Source of the DNA: Aurantimonas aggregata
GTDB taxonomy: Bacteria > Pseudomonadota > Alphaproteobacteria > Rhizobiales > Rhizobiaceae
Reading direction: 5' to 3'
NCBI RefSeq assembly: GCF_010500835.1
Contig: NZ_JAAAMJ010000009.1
Coordinates: 1-64,000 of the forward strand
Length of the DNA: 64,000 nucleotides
The first letter of the stretch is position 1. Each line of letters opens with the position of its first letter. The position numbers and the translations under genes are program-made. A model generated the notes under the pieces. The model saw nothing but the letters and a program-made list of their open reading frames with translations, ran no database searches and was not told the DNA's origin. Positions 21,111 to 33,231 of this stretch are shown one piece after another.

Positions 21111-22451
21111 TCAGTTGGCGGCGCTGGCTTCCTGCTTCGGCGGGAACATGGCGTTGGTCTTCACGCCGCGCAGCAGGTCGAGAGCGTACTGGAGCTGCAG
21201 GTCGTCGGCGGTCTCCGGCGGCACGTAGTCCAGCGAGCCGGAGCCTTCGTCGGTCTCCAGATTGCCGGTGATGTGACCGCGCAGGGACGATTCACCGCGC
21301 GACAGCTCGTCCTCGGCGTCGAGGCCCATCTGCTCGCGGATTTCCTGCGGCAGCGGCTGCTCGACCGTGATGTCCGGATCGATGCCGCGGCCCTGGATCG
21401 AGCGGCCCGACGGCGTGTAGTAGAGCGCCGTGGTCAGGCGCAGCGCGCCGTTGGCGCCCAGCGGGATGATCGTCTGGACCGATCCCTTGCCGAAGGAACG
21501 CGAGCCGACGACGGTCGCCCGGCGCTGGTCCTGCAACGCGCCGGCGACGATCTCGGAAGCCGAGGCCGAACCGCCATTGACGAGGACGACGAGCGGCTTG
21601 CCGTTGATCTCGTCCCCGGAGCGGGCGTTGTAGCGCCGCGTCTCGTCGGAGTTGCGGCCGCGGGTCGAGACGATCTCGCCATTGTCGAGGAAGGCGTCCG
21701 TGACGGACACGGCCTCGTCGAGCAGGCCGCCCGGGTTGCGGCGCATGTCGAGCACGAAGCCCTTCAGCTTGTCCTCGCCGACCTTTTCCTCGATGTCGGC
21801 GATCGCCTCTTCGAGGCCGATCGTCGTCTGCTCGTTGAACTTCAAGAGCTTGATGTAGCCGACGTCGTTCTCGACCGTGTGGCGGACCGACGGCACCTTG
21901 ATCTCGTCGCGCGTCACCGTCAGGCGGACCGGCTTGGTGGCGCCTTCCCGGATGATGGTCAGCGACACGCTGGTGCCGATGTCGCCCTTCATCTTCTCGA
22001 CCGCCTCGCCGAGCGACAGGCCACGCACCTGCTCGCCGTCGATCTCGGCGATCAGGTCGCCGGCGAGGACGCCGGCCTTGTCGGCCGGGGTGCCCTCGAA
22101 GGGCGAGACGACCTTGACCAGTTCCTCTTCCATCGTGACCTCGATGCCGAGGCCGCCGAACTGGCCCCGCGTCTCGGTCCGCATGTCTGCCGCTTCCTTG
22201 GCGTTCATGTAGCTCGAGTGCGGGTCGAGCGAGGTGAGCATGCCGTTGATGGCGGTCTCGACCAGCTTCTGGTCGTCCGGTTCCTCGACATACTGGGCAC
22301 GAACGCGCTCGAAGACGTCTCCGAAGATCGCAAGCTGGCGGTAGGTGTCAGACCCCGCGGCATTGGCCACGCCAGCGTTCTGGGTGACCACGGTCATCGC
22401 CGTCGCCCCCATCAATGCGCCGGCGAAGAGTATCGAAAGCTTACGAATCAT
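21111..22451 (-). CDS. ctpA: C-terminal processing serine protease CtpA (S41)
   Basis: CtpA-type proteases trim or degrade envelope proteins, including peptidoglycan hydrolases. The 446-residue protein has a signal peptide (about 1-31), a PDZ domain near 98-180 and an S41 domain with the Ser/Lys dyad. Ser297 lies in GGSASASEIV and Lys322 in SFGKG, with the 25-residue spacing of E. coli Prc. The ATG lies inside the last 11 bases of the EnvC-like gene, so the two are translationally coupled. That fits a protease/hydrolase-activator pair acting in the periplasm. Confidence 0.95.
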   Translation of the reverse strand: MIRKLSILFAGALMGATAMTVVTQNAGVANAAGSDTYRQLAIFGDVFERVRAQYVEEPDDQKLVETAINGMLTSLDPHSSYMNAKEAADMRTETRGQFGGLGIEVTMEEELVKVVSPFEGTPADKAGVLAGDLIAEIDGEQVRGLSLGEAVEKMKGDIGTSVSLTIIREGATKPVRLTVTRDEIKVPSVRHTVENDVGYIKLLKFNEQTTIGLEEAIADIEEKVGEDKLKGFVLDMRRNPGGLLDEAVSVTDAFLDNGEIVSTRGRNSDETRRYNARSGDEINGKPLVVLVNGGSASASEIVAGALQDQRRATVVGSRSFGKGSVQTIIPLGANGALRLTTALYYTPSGRSIQGRGIDPDITVEQPLPQEIREQMGLDAEDELSRGESSLRGHITGNLETDEGSGSLDYVPPETADDLQLQYALDLLRGVKTNAMFPPKQEASAAN

Positions 22452-24225
22452 TCTTCGTCCTTCCAGAGGGTTCGTCCATCCACCAAGGTGACGGATCGAC
22501 CGGTTTCCCGTCTTTGCGAAACTCGACATAGAGTGCGGGCTCGCTTGCTCCGAACTCCGCGACCGCCACGCTGGCGATACGCTTTGCGCCCATCGAGGCG
22601 ACCGGTTCACCGGCCGAAACGAACTGCCCGCTCTCGACGTCGATACGCTCCATGCCGGCCAGCACCACATGATAGCCGTCGCCGGCGTCGAGGATCAAGA
22701 GTTGTCCATAGGACCGGAAGGGCCCCGAGTAGAGAACGCTCGCATCGGCGGGTGACGTGACCACGTCGCCGGGGCGCGCCCCGAACGAGGCGCCGGTCGT
22801 CTGCCGGCCGATATCATCGCGATCACCAAATCCAATCAGCAGCTTGCCTGCCACGGGCAGAGACAATCGGCCTTTCATTGTCGAAAATGCGGCGGCCGGT
22901 TCGAGCCGCGCAAGGTCACGGCGAAGTGACGCGATATCGTAGCCCGGCGCGCTGGCGGCGGACGGCGCGGCCGAAGGTTCGAGCGCCGCGACCTGCAACT
23001 CCTCCTCGGCATCGGCGACGGCCGGCGCCGGCGCTTCGGCCAACGCCCGTGGCGGGGCCGGCGCGGCGGCGGGCGGCTCGACGGGCGCCTCGGCCACGAG
23101 CGAGTCCGCCACGATCGTCTCCTCGGCGTTTTCGGTCTCCGCTGCCGCGCGCTGCTGCGCCGCATCCCGCATTGCCGCCAGGCGAGTGGTTTCGGCCTCC
23201 GCGGCGCGCCGTTCGGCTTCGATCGCCGCGAGGCGCGTGGCTTCCGCCTCCTCGGCCAGGCGCTGGGCTTCGAGACGCTCGGCGTCGCGGCGGGCCAGTT
23301 CGGCCACGCGCTCGGCCTCGCGGCGTTCGATCTCCGCCACCCGGGCGGCTTCCTCTTCCGCACGGACGCGCTCGAGGTCGCCTTCGAGCGAGCTGATCAG
23401 CCCTTCGAGGTCGGTGGCCTTGGATGCCAATTCGGCAACGCGCGAGGCCTCCGCCGCGCGGCGGTCGCGGCTTCGCGCTTCCAGCCGCTGCTTCTCCGCC
23501 GACAGCTTGGCGAGCCGGGCTTCCTCTTCCCGGTAGCGGGTCAGTTCGCTGGCGAAGCGCGTCGTCTCCGCCGCGATCGACGCCCGAACCTCGGCAAGTT
23601 CCCGCAGATCGGCCAGCAGGATTTCAGTCTCGCTGCGGATGGCGGGAACGACGGCGCCGAGCAGGATGGCGCTGCGGACCGAGCCGAGCGCGTCCTGCGG
23701 CTTCACCAGCAGCGCCGGCGGCGGCTTGCGGCCCATGCGCTCCAGCGCTCCGAGCACTTCCGCCAGCACGCCACGGCGCTCGCGGAGCGAGGCCTTGATC
23801 GTCACTTCCTGGACCGCCAGGGCGTCGATCCGGCCTTCGGTCGCGTCGAGCTGCCGGCTCGCCCGTTTCTGGGCTTCGGCCGCCTCGATCATCGCGGTGC
23901 GGATCTTTTCGCGATCCTCGGAAAGCGCGGCGATTTCCGAATCGAGCGAGCGGATCGTCTCTTCCGACAATTCGATGCGCTGCGACACGGCGGCAAGATC
24001 CGCGGCGGTCTTCTGACGCTCCTGCGCCAGCGTCGCGGAGCGCGAGCGCTCGACCGCGCCGACGCGGATCGGGTCCACCGCCGCGGTCTGCCGGCTGGCG
24101 GCATCATCGGCTTCCGGCAGGGCCTGGCCGGGCAGTGGCGTCAGCAGCGTGCCGGCAAGGGCGAGAACGGCAAGGCTGTTGCGCCTCCACCCCTTCCGCC
24201 TGCCTGCCGCCGGTTGCCGTGCCAT
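22441..24225 (-). CDS. EnvC-like murein hydrolase activator (degenerate M23/LytM domain)
   Basis: This 594-residue periplasmic protein has a signal peptide to about residue 36. A long coiled coil (about 65-345, rich in E/A/R) is followed by an Ala/Pro-rich linker and a C-terminal LytM domain (from about 465). In the LytM domain the zinc ligands of active peptidases are missing. The HxxxD site reads TTGASFG, the HLS-type histidine is replaced in VLAGMERI, and the HLHFE site reads ALYVEFR. E. coli EnvC is degenerate in the same way and works by activating amidases during division, so activator rather than enzyme is inferred. The ATG (MARQ) is preferred to a TTG three codons upstream. Confidence 0.9.
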   Translation of the reverse strand: MARQPAAGRRKGWRRNSLAVLALAGTLLTPLPGQALPEADDAASRQTAAVDPIRVGAVERSRSATLAQERQKTAADLAAVSQRIELSEETIRSLDSEIAALSEDREKIRTAMIEAAEAQKRASRQLDATEGRIDALAVQEVTIKASLRERRGVLAEVLGALERMGRKPPPALLVKPQDALGSVRSAILLGAVVPAIRSETEILLADLRELAEVRASIAAETTRFASELTRYREEEARLAKLSAEKQRLEARSRDRRAAEASRVAELASKATDLEGLISSLEGDLERVRAEEEAARVAEIERREAERVAELARRDAERLEAQRLAEEAEATRLAAIEAERRAAEAETTRLAAMRDAAQQRAAAETENAEETIVADSLVAEAPVEPPAAAPAPPRALAEAPAPAVADAEEELQVAALEPSAAPSAASAPGYDIASLRRDLARLEPAAAFSTMKGRLSLPVAGKLLIGFGDRDDIGRQTTGASFGARPGDVVTSPADASVLYSGPFRSYGQLLILDAGDGYHVVLAGMERIDVESGQFVSAGEPVASMGAKRIASVAVAEFGASEPALYVEFRKDGKPVDPSPWWMDEPSGRTKNDS

Positions 24226-24367
24226 CAAGACCAATCCAATTCGAACGCTGTCGGACGCGAACGGCGACGATAGAATCAGGCCGTTAACATCCGATCAACC
24301 AAATGCGGCGCGATTTCCGCGAGGCGCGCCCGATCCATCAGTATGAGACGCTTCGTATCTGGCACGA

Positions 24368-24850
24368 TCAAGACCGATGATACGGATGACCGGCGAGAAT
24401 GGTGACCGCGCGGTATAATTGCTCGGCGAGGAGAATGCGGACGATCTGGTGCGGAAATGTCATGCGCCCGAGCGACAGGACGAGGCCGGCACCGCTCCGC
24501 AGCGATTCGTCGTGTCCGTCCGGACCGCCAATGAGAAGGCCGAGGTCGCGCTGGCCGCCGTCGCGAAAGCCGGCGATCGCATCGGCGAATTCCTGCGAAC
24601 TCATCAGGCGGCCGGTTTCGTCGAGGACGATCCGCGCGGCGCCTTCCGGCAGGGAGGCGGCGAGACGCTGGGCCTCGTCGCGCTTTCGCTCGGGTGACGT
24701 GCCGAGCCGCGATTCCGGGTGCTCGGAAAGGCCCTGGTAGTCGAGCCCAAGGGGCGGGCCAGCCTTCTTCAGCCGGTCGAAATACCGGTCCGCGAGCTCG
24801 CGCTCCGGGCCGGCCTTCATTCGACCGACGGCCGCAATGGTCAACCGCAT
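24368..24850 (-). CDS. rlmH: 23S rRNA pseudouridine-1915 N3-methyltransferase RlmH
   Basis: RlmH methylates pseudouridine 1915 in helix 69 of 23S rRNA after subunit joining. The SPOUT fold signature is clear: LTIAAVGRMKAGPERELADRY at the start, LDETGRLMSSQEFA in the middle, the SAM-binding LLIGGPDGHD, and the knot end SLGRMTFPHQIVRILLAEQLYRA...HPYHR. Its 160 residues are the standard length. The start is the ATG before RLTIAAV. It lies 49 bases after rsfS, in the usual rhizobial order rsfS-rlmH-envC. Confidence 0.96.
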   Translation of the reverse strand: MRLTIAAVGRMKAGPERELADRYFDRLKKAGPPLGLDYQGLSEHPESRLGTSPERKRDEAQRLAASLPEGAARIVLDETGRLMSSQEFADAIAGFRDGGQRDLGLLIGGPDGHDESLRSGAGLVLSLGRMTFPHQIVRILLAEQLYRAVTILAGHPYHRS

Positions 24851-24899
24851 CGGCCGCGCCTTTCCGGCCGAAGCCCTGACACAGGCAATGAAGCGACGG

Positions 24900-25361
24900 T
24901 CAGTGGACCGTCGCGTCTCCGCTGTCGCCGACGGACCACATCTTCTCGATATTGTAGAAGCTGCGGACTTCCGGGCGGAAGACATGGACGATGATGTCGC
25001 CCGTATCGATGAGCACCCAGTCGCCGTTTGCGAGGCCTTCCACCTTTGCCATCCCGAAGCCTTGTTCCTTCAGGTCGCGCAAAAGGTGATCGGCGACAGC
25101 CGTCACATGGCGGTGCGATCGTCCGGAGACGATGACCATGTGGTCGGCAAGGGCCGATTTGCCCCGCATGTCGATGGAGACGATTTGCTCGCCTTTCGAG
25201 TCTTCAAGGCTCGTCATGACGAGATCGAGAGCGTTCCGACCGACCGATATGTCGGTGGCGGGCGCGTCGGAAGGAGTGGTCGTGAAGACGTCCTTCGCTT
25301 CAGCCGCAGGTCGCAGTGTCGTTGTCCCTTTCCTCGGACGGGGGCGCGGCAGAGGCCGCAC
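24900..25361 (-). CDS. rsfS: Ribosomal silencing factor RsfS
   Basis: RsfS binds ribosomal protein L14 and blocks subunit joining when nutrients run short. The core (LVMTSLEDSKGEQIVSIDMRGKSALADHMVIVSGRSHRHVTAVADHLL...LIDTGDIIVHVFRPEVRSFYNIEKMW) is complete. The 153-residue frame has a Pro/Arg-rich beginning that may not be translated. A ribosome-binding-like GAGGAAAGGG occurs about 11 codons into the frame, but no standard start codon follows closely, so the ATG is kept with doubt. It is between nadD and rlmH. Confidence 0.93.
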   Translation of the reverse strand: MRPLPRPRPRKGTTTLRPAAEAKDVFTTTPSDAPATDISVGRNALDLVMTSLEDSKGEQIVSIDMRGKSALADHMVIVSGRSHRHVTAVADHLLRDLKEQGFGMAKVEGLANGDWVLIDTGDIIVHVFRPEVRSFYNIEKMWSVGDSGDATVH

Positions 25362-25397
25362 CGCAATTCTTAATGTAGGCAGTGTTCCGTGTCTGTT

Positions 25398-26051
25398 TCA
25401 AGACGTCAGGGCAGATCCCGTGCGGATCGACGTCGAAGAGGCGGGTGAACGCGGCCCGTGCAGGAACACCCAGGCCGGCGGATCCCGGAACGGCAGCGAC
25501 GCGGCGTCCCGTTCGGCGACGCGCGAGCGGTCGAGGAAACGCGCCATCGGCGCCGAGAGGGCGGCAAGGCTGGCGCCCGGCCGATCGACCACGGCGATCG
25601 GCAGGCTCGCGGCGATCCGGCGCCAGTCCTGCCAGCGGTGGAACGAGGCGAGGCTGTCGGCGCCCATGATCCAGACGAAGCGAACAGCCGGACGGCGGAG
25701 AAGCAGGAGATCGACGGTGTCGGCGCTGTAGCGGATGCGATGTGCGGCCTCGAAGGCGGTCACCGCCATGTGCGGCCCCTCGGCGACTGCCCGCACCGCG
25801 GCCAGCCGCTCGGCAAGCGGGCGCAGATGGCCGTGGTCCTTCAGCGGGTTGCCCGGCGTGACGATCCACCAGACCCGGTCGAGGCCGAGCCGGCGACGGG
25901 CGATCTCCGCCACCAGGCGATGCCCTGCATGGGGCGGGTTGAAGGAGCCACCGAACAGGCCGATCCGCATGCCGCGCTCGGCATGGGGAATCGCCAGGGC
26001 TGCAGGGTCGACCGCGTCCGCCTCGACGACCCCCTTCCCGCGATGGTTCAC
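25398..26051 (-). CDS. nadD: Nicotinate-nucleotide adenylyltransferase NadD
   Basis: NadD makes nicotinate adenine dinucleotide in NAD synthesis. The nucleotidyltransferase motif [14 protein letters not shown] holds the HxGH signature, and [22 protein letters not shown] and [12 protein letters not shown] are further family blocks. The start used is a GTG that overlaps the proA stop (GTGA). An internal ATG (MRIGLFGGS) 27 codons later is possible and would give a 190-residue protein, nearer to the E. coli length. Confidence 0.94.
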   Translation of the reverse strand: MNHRGKGVVEADAVDPAALAIPHAERGMRIGLFGGSFNPPHAGHRLVAEIARRRLGLDRVWWIVTPGNPLKDHGHLRPLAERLAAVRAVAEGPHMAVTAFEAAHRIRYSADTVDLLLLRRPAVRFVWIMGADSLASFHRWQDWRRIAASLPIAVVDRPGASLAALSAPMARFLDRSRVAERDAASLPFRDPPAWVFLHGPRSPASSTSIRTGSALTS

Positions 26052-27331
26052 GGGCGCATCTGGCCGGATCCGCGGACGCGGTAGTTGAAGCTGGTCAACT
26101 GCTCGACGCCGACCGGCCCGCGCGCATGCATCTTGCCGGTGGCGATGCCGATCTCGGCGCCCATGCCGAACTCGCCGCCATCGGCGAACTGGGTCGAGGC
26201 GTTGTGCAGCAGGATGGCCGAGTCGATGCCGGCAAAGAAGGCGTCAGCCACGCGGATGTCCTCGGTGACGATCGCCTCGGTATGGTGTGAGGAATGCGCC
26301 TCGATATGGGCGATCGCCCCTTCCACCCCGTCGACCAGCGCCACCGAGATGATCGCGTCGAGATACTCGGTATCGAAATCGGCCGCGCTCGCGGGCTCGG
26401 CAGTGGGATAGCGCTCGCGCACCTCTTCTGTGGCGCGGATCTCGCAGCCGGCGAAGCGCAGTGCCTCGAGGATGGGCAAGAGATGCGTGGCGGCCACCTT
26501 GCGATCGACCAGCAGGGTCTCGGCCGCGCCGCAGATGCCGGTCCGGCGCATCTTCGAATTGACGACGAGGTCGACGGCCATGGCGAGGTCGGCGGCGCGG
26601 TCGACATAGACGTGGCAGAGGCCTTCCAGATGCGCAAAGACCGGCACCCGCGCCTCGTCCTGGACCCGCGCCACCAGCGAGCGGCCACCGCGCGGCACGA
26701 TGACGTCGAGATTGCCGCCGAGCCCCTTCAGCATCTCGCCGACCGCGGCGCGGTCGGTGGAGGGAACGATCTGGATCGCATCCTCCGGCAGCCCGGACTT
26801 GACGAGCCCGGCTACCAGGGCAGCGTGGATAGCCGCCGAGGATCGCGACGAATCCGAGCCGCCGCGCAGGATCACCGCGTTGCCGGACTTGAGGCAGAGC
26901 GCCCCGGCGTCGGCGGTGACGTTCGGCCGGCTCTCGTAGATCACGCCGATGACGCCGAGCGGCGTGCGGACCCGTTCGATCTCGATGCCGTTCGGACGCG
27001 TCCAGGCATCGATGCGCGCGCCGACCGGATCGGGCAGCGCCGCGACGACGCGCAGGCCCTCGGCCATCGCCGCGATGCGGCCGGCATCGAGCGTCAGCCG
27101 GTCGATCAGGGCCGGCGCCATCTGCGCGGCGTTCGCCTGTTCGAGATCAGCCGCATTCGCCGCCAGGATCGCCGGCTGCGCTCCGAGGATGGCGTCGGCC
27201 ATCGCCTCCAGCGCGGCATTCTTCGTGGCAGTCGGCGCCAGCGCCAGCTGGCGCGCAGCCGCCCGCGCCCGCACGCCGATGTCCTGCATCAGATCCACAA
27301 CACTCGTCGTCGTGTCGGCCTGGTCCAGCAT
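26048..27331 (-). CDS. proA: Glutamate-5-semialdehyde dehydrogenase ProA
   Basis: ProA reduces gamma-glutamyl phosphate to glutamate semialdehyde, the second step of proline synthesis. Visible are the aldehyde-dehydrogenase NADP-binding block ([33 protein letters not shown]) and the catalytic-cysteine segment [12 protein letters not shown], along with the C-terminal [26 protein letters not shown]. The ATG at 27331 was chosen because AGGCAGGAGA sits just ahead of it and gives 427 residues. A GTG ten codons upstream overlaps the proB stop but has no better site. It forms a unit with proB and nadD. Confidence 0.96.
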   Translation of the reverse strand: MLDQADTTTSVVDLMQDIGVRARAAARQLALAPTATKNAALEAMADAILGAQPAILAANAADLEQANAAQMAPALIDRLTLDAGRIAAMAEGLRVVAALPDPVGARIDAWTRPNGIEIERVRTPLGVIGVIYESRPNVTADAGALCLKSGNAVILRGGSDSSRSSAAIHAALVAGLVKSGLPEDAIQIVPSTDRAAVGEMLKGLGGNLDVIVPRGGRSLVARVQDEARVPVFAHLEGLCHVYVDRAADLAMAVDLVVNSKMRRTGICGAAETLLVDRKVAATHLLPILEALRFAGCEIRATEEVRERYPTAEPASAADFDTEYLDAIISVALVDGVEGAIAHIEAHSSHHTEAIVTEDIRVADAFFAGIDSAILLHNASTQFADGGEFGMGAEIGIATGKMHARGPVGVEQLTSFNYRVRGSGQMRP

Positions 27332-27357
27332 GGTCACGTCTCCTGCCTGGCTTGCAC

Positions 27358-30225
<2,868 letters not shown>

Positions 30226-30238
<13 letters not shown>

Positions 30239-30801
30239 GCCTTCAGCGCCGTCCAGGTGCCGCGGTCGAGGTGATATTCCTCGACCGAGACGCGGCCCGC
30301 CGACACCGTGTCGAGAATCCCGGTCCGACGCAGCTGGAAGCCGCATTTCTCCAGCACCCGCCGCGACGCCGCATTGATCACCCGGCAACTCGCGCAGACA
30401 CAGTCAATGTCGGAGGCGACGAAGGCGAAATCGACCAGCGACTGCGCCGCCTCGGTGGCGTAGCCCTTGCCCCAGTGCTCGCGGCCGAACCAGTAGCCGA
30501 GCACCACCGCGGTCCCGTCCGGACGCGGCTTCAGCCCGGCGACGCCGATCAGCCGGTCGTCGGCGGCCGCAACGATGGCGCGGATGAACTCCTCGCCCGG
30601 ATCGGCGACGAAGGCGCGGGCATCGGCCAGGCGGTAGGGGTGCGGGATGCGCGCGGTCATCGTCGCGACGCCGCGGTCGTTGGCCTGGCGGGCGATCGCC
30701 TCGGCATCGTCCGGCCGCAGCCGGCGCATCGACAGGCGCGTCGTGCGCAACCGTCTGTCATCGTTGACGAAGGCGCTGGGCGCCAGTTCTTCGGACGTCA
30801 T
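30226..30801 (-). CDS. GNAT family N-acetyltransferase (RimJ/RimL type)
   Basis: A 191-residue acetyl-CoA-dependent acetyltransferase of the RimJ/RimL group. It shows LRTTRLSMRRLRPDDAEAIARQ at the start, LGYWFGREHWGKGYATEA as the acetyl-CoA loop, and ASCRVINAASRRVLEKCGFQLR at the end. These enzymes modify protein N-termini or small amines; the target here is unknown. Genes of this type are regularly found between rpmA and obgE in rhizobia, which suggests a ribosomal protein substrate, but that is inference. Confidence 0.88.
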
Positions 30802-30823
30802 CGCATCGGCCCTCCGGCATGCG

Positions 30824-30855
30824 AAAAGGGGAGATGGCGATCCATCTCCCCTTTT
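30824..30855 (-). terminator. Terminator after rplU-rpmA
   Basis: A perfect 14-bp stem (AAAAGGGGAGATGG, 30824-30837) pairs with 30842-30855 over a four-base loop. On the minus strand it ends in TTTT and lies about 75 bases after rpmA and before the acetyltransferase start. It should separate the abundant L21/L27 message from the obgE-side genes. Confidence 0.88.
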
Positions 30856-30930
30856 TCAGCCCTGAGATCCGATTTGGTCGGAGGCTTCAGAGCGCCGGGT
30901 CGTTGGAACGCCGGCGCTTGTAGGCTCCGG

Positions 30931-31200
30931 TCACTCGGCTGCTTCGGCTTTCGGCAGGACGGCCACGAAGGTGCGGCCATTCGCCTTGTGCTGGAATGCG
31001 ACATTACCCTCGGCCTTGGCGAAGAGGGTGTGATCCTTGCCAATGCCGACATTGGCGCCTGGATGCCAGCGCGTGCCGCGCTGACGAATCAGGATGTTGC
31101 CCGGAATTACGGCTTCGCCGCCGAACTTCTTCACGCCAAGGCGCTTGGACTCAGAATCGCGACCGTTGCGCGACGAGCCGCCTGCTTTCTTATGTGCCAT
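30931..31200 (-). CDS. rpmA: 50S ribosomal protein L27
   Basis: L27 reaches into the peptidyl-transferase centre with its N-terminus. The 89-residue sequence begins [19 protein letters not shown] and contains [28 protein letters not shown]. There is no N-terminal pro-sequence of the Firmicutes type. GGAGAACA precedes the ATG. It is co-transcribed with rplU, 48 bases downstream. Confidence 0.98.
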   Translation of the reverse strand: MAHKKAGGSSRNGRDSESKRLGVKKFGGEAVIPGNILIRQRGTRWHPGANVGIGKDHTLFAKAEGNVAFQHKANGRTFVAVLPKAEAAE

Positions 31201-31248
31201 CGTTGTTCTCCTTGCCTGTCACGGCTCGCGGGGAATAGGCCCCGGGGC

Positions 31249-31875
31249 TTAGTTCTTCGCCAGTTCCTGGGCCTGGCCGCGCCAGTCTTCGATCTGCGCC
31301 GTGCTGAACGGCATGTTCGCGTCGATGCGGGCGACGTCTTCGTCGGTCAGCGCCGCGATCTGGGCAAAGGTGGTGATGCCCTGCTCGTTGAGCTGCTTCT
31401 CGGCCGCCGGGCCAACGCCCTTCAGCTTCGTCAGCTTGTCACTGTCGCCGCTCGCCGCCGTGAACAGCGGCGCAGCCGAAGCGGCCTGCTCGTCGGTGGC
31501 GGTCGCCTCGGCGGCGGCAGCCGGCTTGGCAGCACGGGTCGGCCGATCGGCCTTGGTCTTGGTCGGCGCCTGGCCGTCGGTCAGGATCTCGGCAATGCGG
31601 ATCATCGTCAGGTCCTGGCGATGGCCGCGGGTGCGCTTGGAGTTCTGGCGACGGCGCTTCTTGAAGGAGATGACCTTCTTGCCGCGGGTCTGCTCGACGA
31701 TCTCGCCGGTCACGGAAGCGCCTTCGATGAACGGCGCGCCGATGGTCGAGCCGACCATCAGGACTTCCTTGAACGTCACGAGATCACCGGCCTCGCCGGG
31801 CAGGCGCTCGATGGTGAACTGGTCGTTGGCAGCAACGCGATATTGCTTGCCGCCGGTTTTGATGACTGCGAACAT
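31249..31875 (-). CDS. rplU: 50S ribosomal protein L21 with helix-hairpin-helix C-terminal extension
   Basis: Residues 1-103 are a complete L21 ([20 protein letters not shown]...[14 protein letters not shown]). The protein goes on to 208 residues, about twice the usual length. An Ala/Thr-rich linker (about 104-150) leads to a helix-hairpin-helix domain ([38 protein letters not shown], about 153-190). Such extensions occur in several Hyphomicrobiales; HhH domains bind nucleic acid without sequence specificity, so an extra rRNA or DNA contact is possible. The start is the ATG before FAVIKTGGK. Confidence 0.95.
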   Translation of the reverse strand: MFAVIKTGGKQYRVAANDQFTIERLPGEAGDLVTFKEVLMVGSTIGAPFIEGASVTGEIVEQTRGKKVISFKKRRRQNSKRTRGHRQDLTMIRIAEILTDGQAPTKTKADRPTRAAKPAAAAEATATDEQAASAAPLFTAASGDSDKLTKLKGVGPAAEKQLNEQGITTFAQIAALTDEDVARIDANMPFSTAQIEDWRGQAQELAKN

Positions 31876-31996
31876 TTTATCTCCGTTCGTTAGATCGGCT
31901 CTCGGACGCACGGTCCGGACCGTCTTCTTGTCAGTCGTTGCGGATAGGGCGAACACAAACGGGGCGCAGTCGAACCACGCCCACAATCTTCGCGCG

Positions 31997-32025
31997 TCCA
32001 TAGCAACGGGGCCGGCGAAGGTCAA
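31997..32025 (-). promoter_or_regulatory. Candidate sigma-70 promoter of rplU-rpmA
   Basis: On the minus strand TTGACC (32020-32025), a 17-base spacer and TATGGA (31997-32002) form a good vegetative promoter about 120 bases ahead of rplU. It lies in the 348-base gap 31876-32223, which otherwise holds only leader sequence for rplU and the promoter region of the divergent small gene. I see no other gene in that gap. Confidence 0.6.
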
Positions 32026-32223
32026 GTTTGGAAGGGCGCCTCGCGCCACCTTCAGCCGGCAAAGCGGCAGGCCGTCGGCATCGACGGGGCAGCCGCGACG
32101 GCGCCGAGGGAACTTCGCTCTCCCCAGGCGGTTGGCTTCGAGACCGTTCCTAGCGCATTCGCGAGGCTTTTGCAGCCGGATCGTGACGGAACATCCGAAA
32201 CAACGACATTTCCGGAGACCGAT

Positions 32224-32553
32224 ATGGTTCGCTTCGCCGCCCTCGCCCTTGCCTCCGCCTCGCTTGCAGCAGCCGCCTCCGCGCCCGCAATGGCCCAGGA
32301 TGCGCCCGCCCGCCAGAACTTCGCGGCCTGCACGACCCAGCAGGATCTCGAGCAGATCCTCAACAGCGACGGTCAGCTGATGCCGGACGGCTGCCGCAGC
32401 CTGTCGATCACACCGGTGCGCAGCGAGAACGGCACGCTGTGCGTCATCGACTTCTCCGGCGAGAGCCAGGGCGTCTTGCAGAACCTGCGCGATGCGGCGT
32501 CGCCGGACCAGTGGTGGGTCCAGTGCGACAGCCTCATCGAAAACGCCGGCTGA
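32224..32553 (+). CDS. Small exported protein of unknown function
   Basis: I recognise no family. The 109-residue product has a signal peptide with an Ala-rich core and an AMAQDA cleavage-like site at about 25. The mature part of about 85 residues has four cysteines (AACTT, DGCRS, TLCVI, VQCDS), consistent with two disulfides in the periplasm. The frame continues 18 codons upstream, but the ATG at MVRFAALAL is the natural start of the signal peptide. Four bases separate it from the DUF421 gene, so the two are probably co-transcribed. Confidence 0.7.
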   Translation: MVRFAALALASASLAAAASAPAMAQDAPARQNFAACTTQQDLEQILNSDGQLMPDGCRSLSITPVRSENGTLCVIDFSGESQGVLQNLRDAASPDQWWVQCDSLIENAG

Positions 32554-32556
32554 CCG

Positions 32557-33078
32557 ATGTTCTTCGACAGCTGGTACGACCTCTGGCGCATCATCGTCGT
32601 CGGCATCCTCGCCTATGTGGGGCTGGTGTTCCTGCTCCGGGTCACCGGCAAGCGCACGCTGTCGAAGATGAATGCCTTCGACCTGGTGGTGACGGTGGCG
32701 CTCGGTTCGACGCTGGCGACGGTGCTGCTGAGCAGCGACGTGTCGCTGGCGGAGGGTCTCCTCGCCTTCGTGCTGCTCTGCGGCCTGCAATATGCGGTGG
32801 CGACCGCCTCAGTGCGGTCGGACCGTTTCCAGTCGATCATCAAGGCAAAGCCGTCGCTGCTTTTCCATAATGGTCGTTTCATCGGTCCGATGCTGCGGGA
32901 AGAACGGGTGACGGAGGAGGAAATCCTCGCTGCCGTGCGCAGCCAGGGCCATGTCGATCTCGACAAGGTCCTGGCCGTGGTGCTGGAGACCGACGGCTCG
33001 TTCAGCGTGCTGACCGGCTCAAGCGCTTCCGGCAGCAGCGCGCTGCGGACCGTGACGGGCGAGACCGGCACTGCCTGA
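32557..33078 (+). CDS. DUF421 (YetF-like) membrane protein
   Basis: This 173-residue protein has membrane segments at about 8-28, 42-60 and 62-82, followed by a soluble DUF421 domain. Diagnostic are [31 protein letters not shown] and [47 protein letters not shown]. The family is widespread and its role in the cell is unknown, possibly envelope-related. It is directly preceded by the small exported protein gene. The start at [11 protein letters not shown] matches the family. Confidence 0.88.
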   Translation: MFFDSWYDLWRIIVVGILAYVGLVFLLRVTGKRTLSKMNAFDLVVTVALGSTLATVLLSSDVSLAEGLLAFVLLCGLQYAVATASVRSDRFQSIIKAKPSLLFHNGRFIGPMLREERVTEEEILAAVRSQGHVDLDKVLAVVLETDGSFSVLTGSSASGSSALRTVTGETGTA

Positions 33079-33231
33079 CGCCGGCGCCGATGCACGGTAT
33101 TTTCGTCAAGTCTTAACCATCCCCAGCAATTGCGCCCGGGCTGCGGCCGGGAAGCACCACAATTTAAGCTTTGCTGCCCAGGGTCGGTGGCTTCCGACGT
33201 CCCCGGACGTCTCGACGCCTGAGACTGTGCG

